NCBI GenBank assembly: GCA_017853285.1
Contig: JAFMJU010000178.1
Span: 1-7,870 of the forward strand
Length of the DNA: 7,870 nucleotides
Origin: Gemmataceae bacterium
GTDB lineage: Bacteria; Planctomycetota; Planctomycetia; Gemmatales; Gemmataceae
Reading direction: 5' to 3'
The number at the start of each line of letters is the position of its first letter. Position 1 is the first letter of the stretch. The translations under genes were made by a program, and so were the position numbers. Shown here piece after piece: positions 7,379-7,870 of the stretch. The notes under the pieces were generated by a model that was not told the origin of the DNA, ran no database searches, and was given only the letters and a program-made list of their open reading frames with translations.

Positions 7379-7870
7379 TCACGGCACCCAGTCGGGGAAC
7401 AGCTCACCGGTTTTGGTTTTGGGTTTGGCTGGCTCGGCGGGCAGGAGGGCCATCAGGGCGGATAGGTGGTCGGCCTCCTCAGGCTTTTTGTCGTGCCGCC
7501 ACCGGGCGATGCGGGGGAAGCGCAGCGCGATGCCCGACTTGTGGCGGGTGGACCGCTGGATCCCCTCGAAAGCCAGCTCGAACACCAGCACCGGCTCCAC
7601 GGTGCGGCCGGCACCGAACTTCTCGCGGGTGTGGGTGCGCGCGAACTTGTCCACAAGCACCAGCTCCTCATCGGTTAGACCGCTGTAGGCCTTGGCGATG
7701 GTGACCAGCTTTCCCTCGTGCCACACGGCGAAAGTGTAATCGGTCATCAGGCTGGCGCGCCGGCCGCGGCCACGCTGCGCCGCCACCAGCACCGCATCGA
7801 TGCTGAAGGGATCGATCTTCCATTTCCACCAGTCGCCCCGGGCGCGGCCATCGCGGTAGGGCGAATCCAG
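7379..7870 (-). CDS. ATP-dependent DNA ligase, C-terminal part (5' end beyond the window)
   Basis: This is the last 163 residues of a DNA ligase that seals nicks using ATP; the adenylation lysine and the N-terminal domains lie outside the window. The visible part starts in the nucleotidyltransferase domain, with motif V at DWWKWKID (residues 13-20 of the fragment). It then covers the OB-fold domain: TDYTFAVW (43-50), AKAYSGLTDEE (59-69), LVFELAFEGIQRS (95-107) and the motif VI-like RFPRIARWRHDK (117-128). This pattern matches the bacterial ligase family annotated as 'cisplatin damage response' or Lhr-Core-associated ligase. In other genomes it sits with an MBL-fold exonuclease, a DEXH helicase and a PdeM-type phosphoesterase. 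Those partners could lie just right of this window, but that is inference. The C-terminus ends in a short Lys/Pro-rich tail. The GTG at 7792 is internal, not the start: the frame stays open and homologous to position 7870. Confidence 0.93.
   Translation of the reverse strand: MDSPYRDGRARGDWWKWKIDPFSIDAVLVAAQRGRGRRASLMTDYTFAVWHEGKLVTIAKAYSGLTDEELVLVDKFARTHTREKFGAGRTVEPVLVFELAFEGIQRSTRHKSGIALRFPRIARWRHDKKPEEADHLSALMALLPAEPAKPKTKTGELFPDWVP

Overview
The window is GC-rich and densely coded. It looks like chromosomal DNA from a planctomycete or a close relative in the PVC group. That assignment is inference: it rests on two large envelope proteins that join HEAT repeats to a beta-propeller (a style common in planctomycetes), a secreted-type PhoD phosphatase, and an ATP-dependent DNA ligase of the Lhr-Core-associated type. 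No rRNA, tRNA, CRISPR array, insertion sequence or integrase was seen.

Layout. Positions 1-154 are non-coding and hold two inverted-repeat structures. From about 5374 down to 155, three minus-strand genes lie head to tail with gaps of about 44 and 43 nt and probably form one operon. Their order of transcription is: (i) a 576-aa membrane-anchored HEAT plus beta-propeller protein (3644-5374); (ii) a 577-aa paralogue with the same architecture (1866-3599); (iii) a fusion of a multi-pass cytochrome b561-like membrane domain with a sulfite-oxidase/MsrP-fold molybdopterin domain (155-1822). A 137-bp divergent intergenic region (5375-5510) separates this operon from a plus-strand PhoD-like metallophosphoesterase (5511-7367). 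Only 11 bp after that stop, a convergent minus-strand gene begins to be read from its 3' end. It is the C-terminal part of an ATP-dependent DNA ligase that continues past the right edge.

How the genes may work together. The molybdenum protein has a canonical Mo-ligand cysteine motif and several membrane-embedded histidines, so it should be a membrane redox enzyme exchanging electrons with the quinone pool through haem b. Two paralogous anchored propeller proteins encoded just upstream make a plausible accessory pair, as sensors, scaffolds or partner subunits. This link is inferred from gene order only. The phosphatase and the ligase look functionally independent of the operon.

Most of the window is recognisable at family level. 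The least explained part is the tandem HEAT-propeller pair and its possible coupling to the molybdoenzyme.
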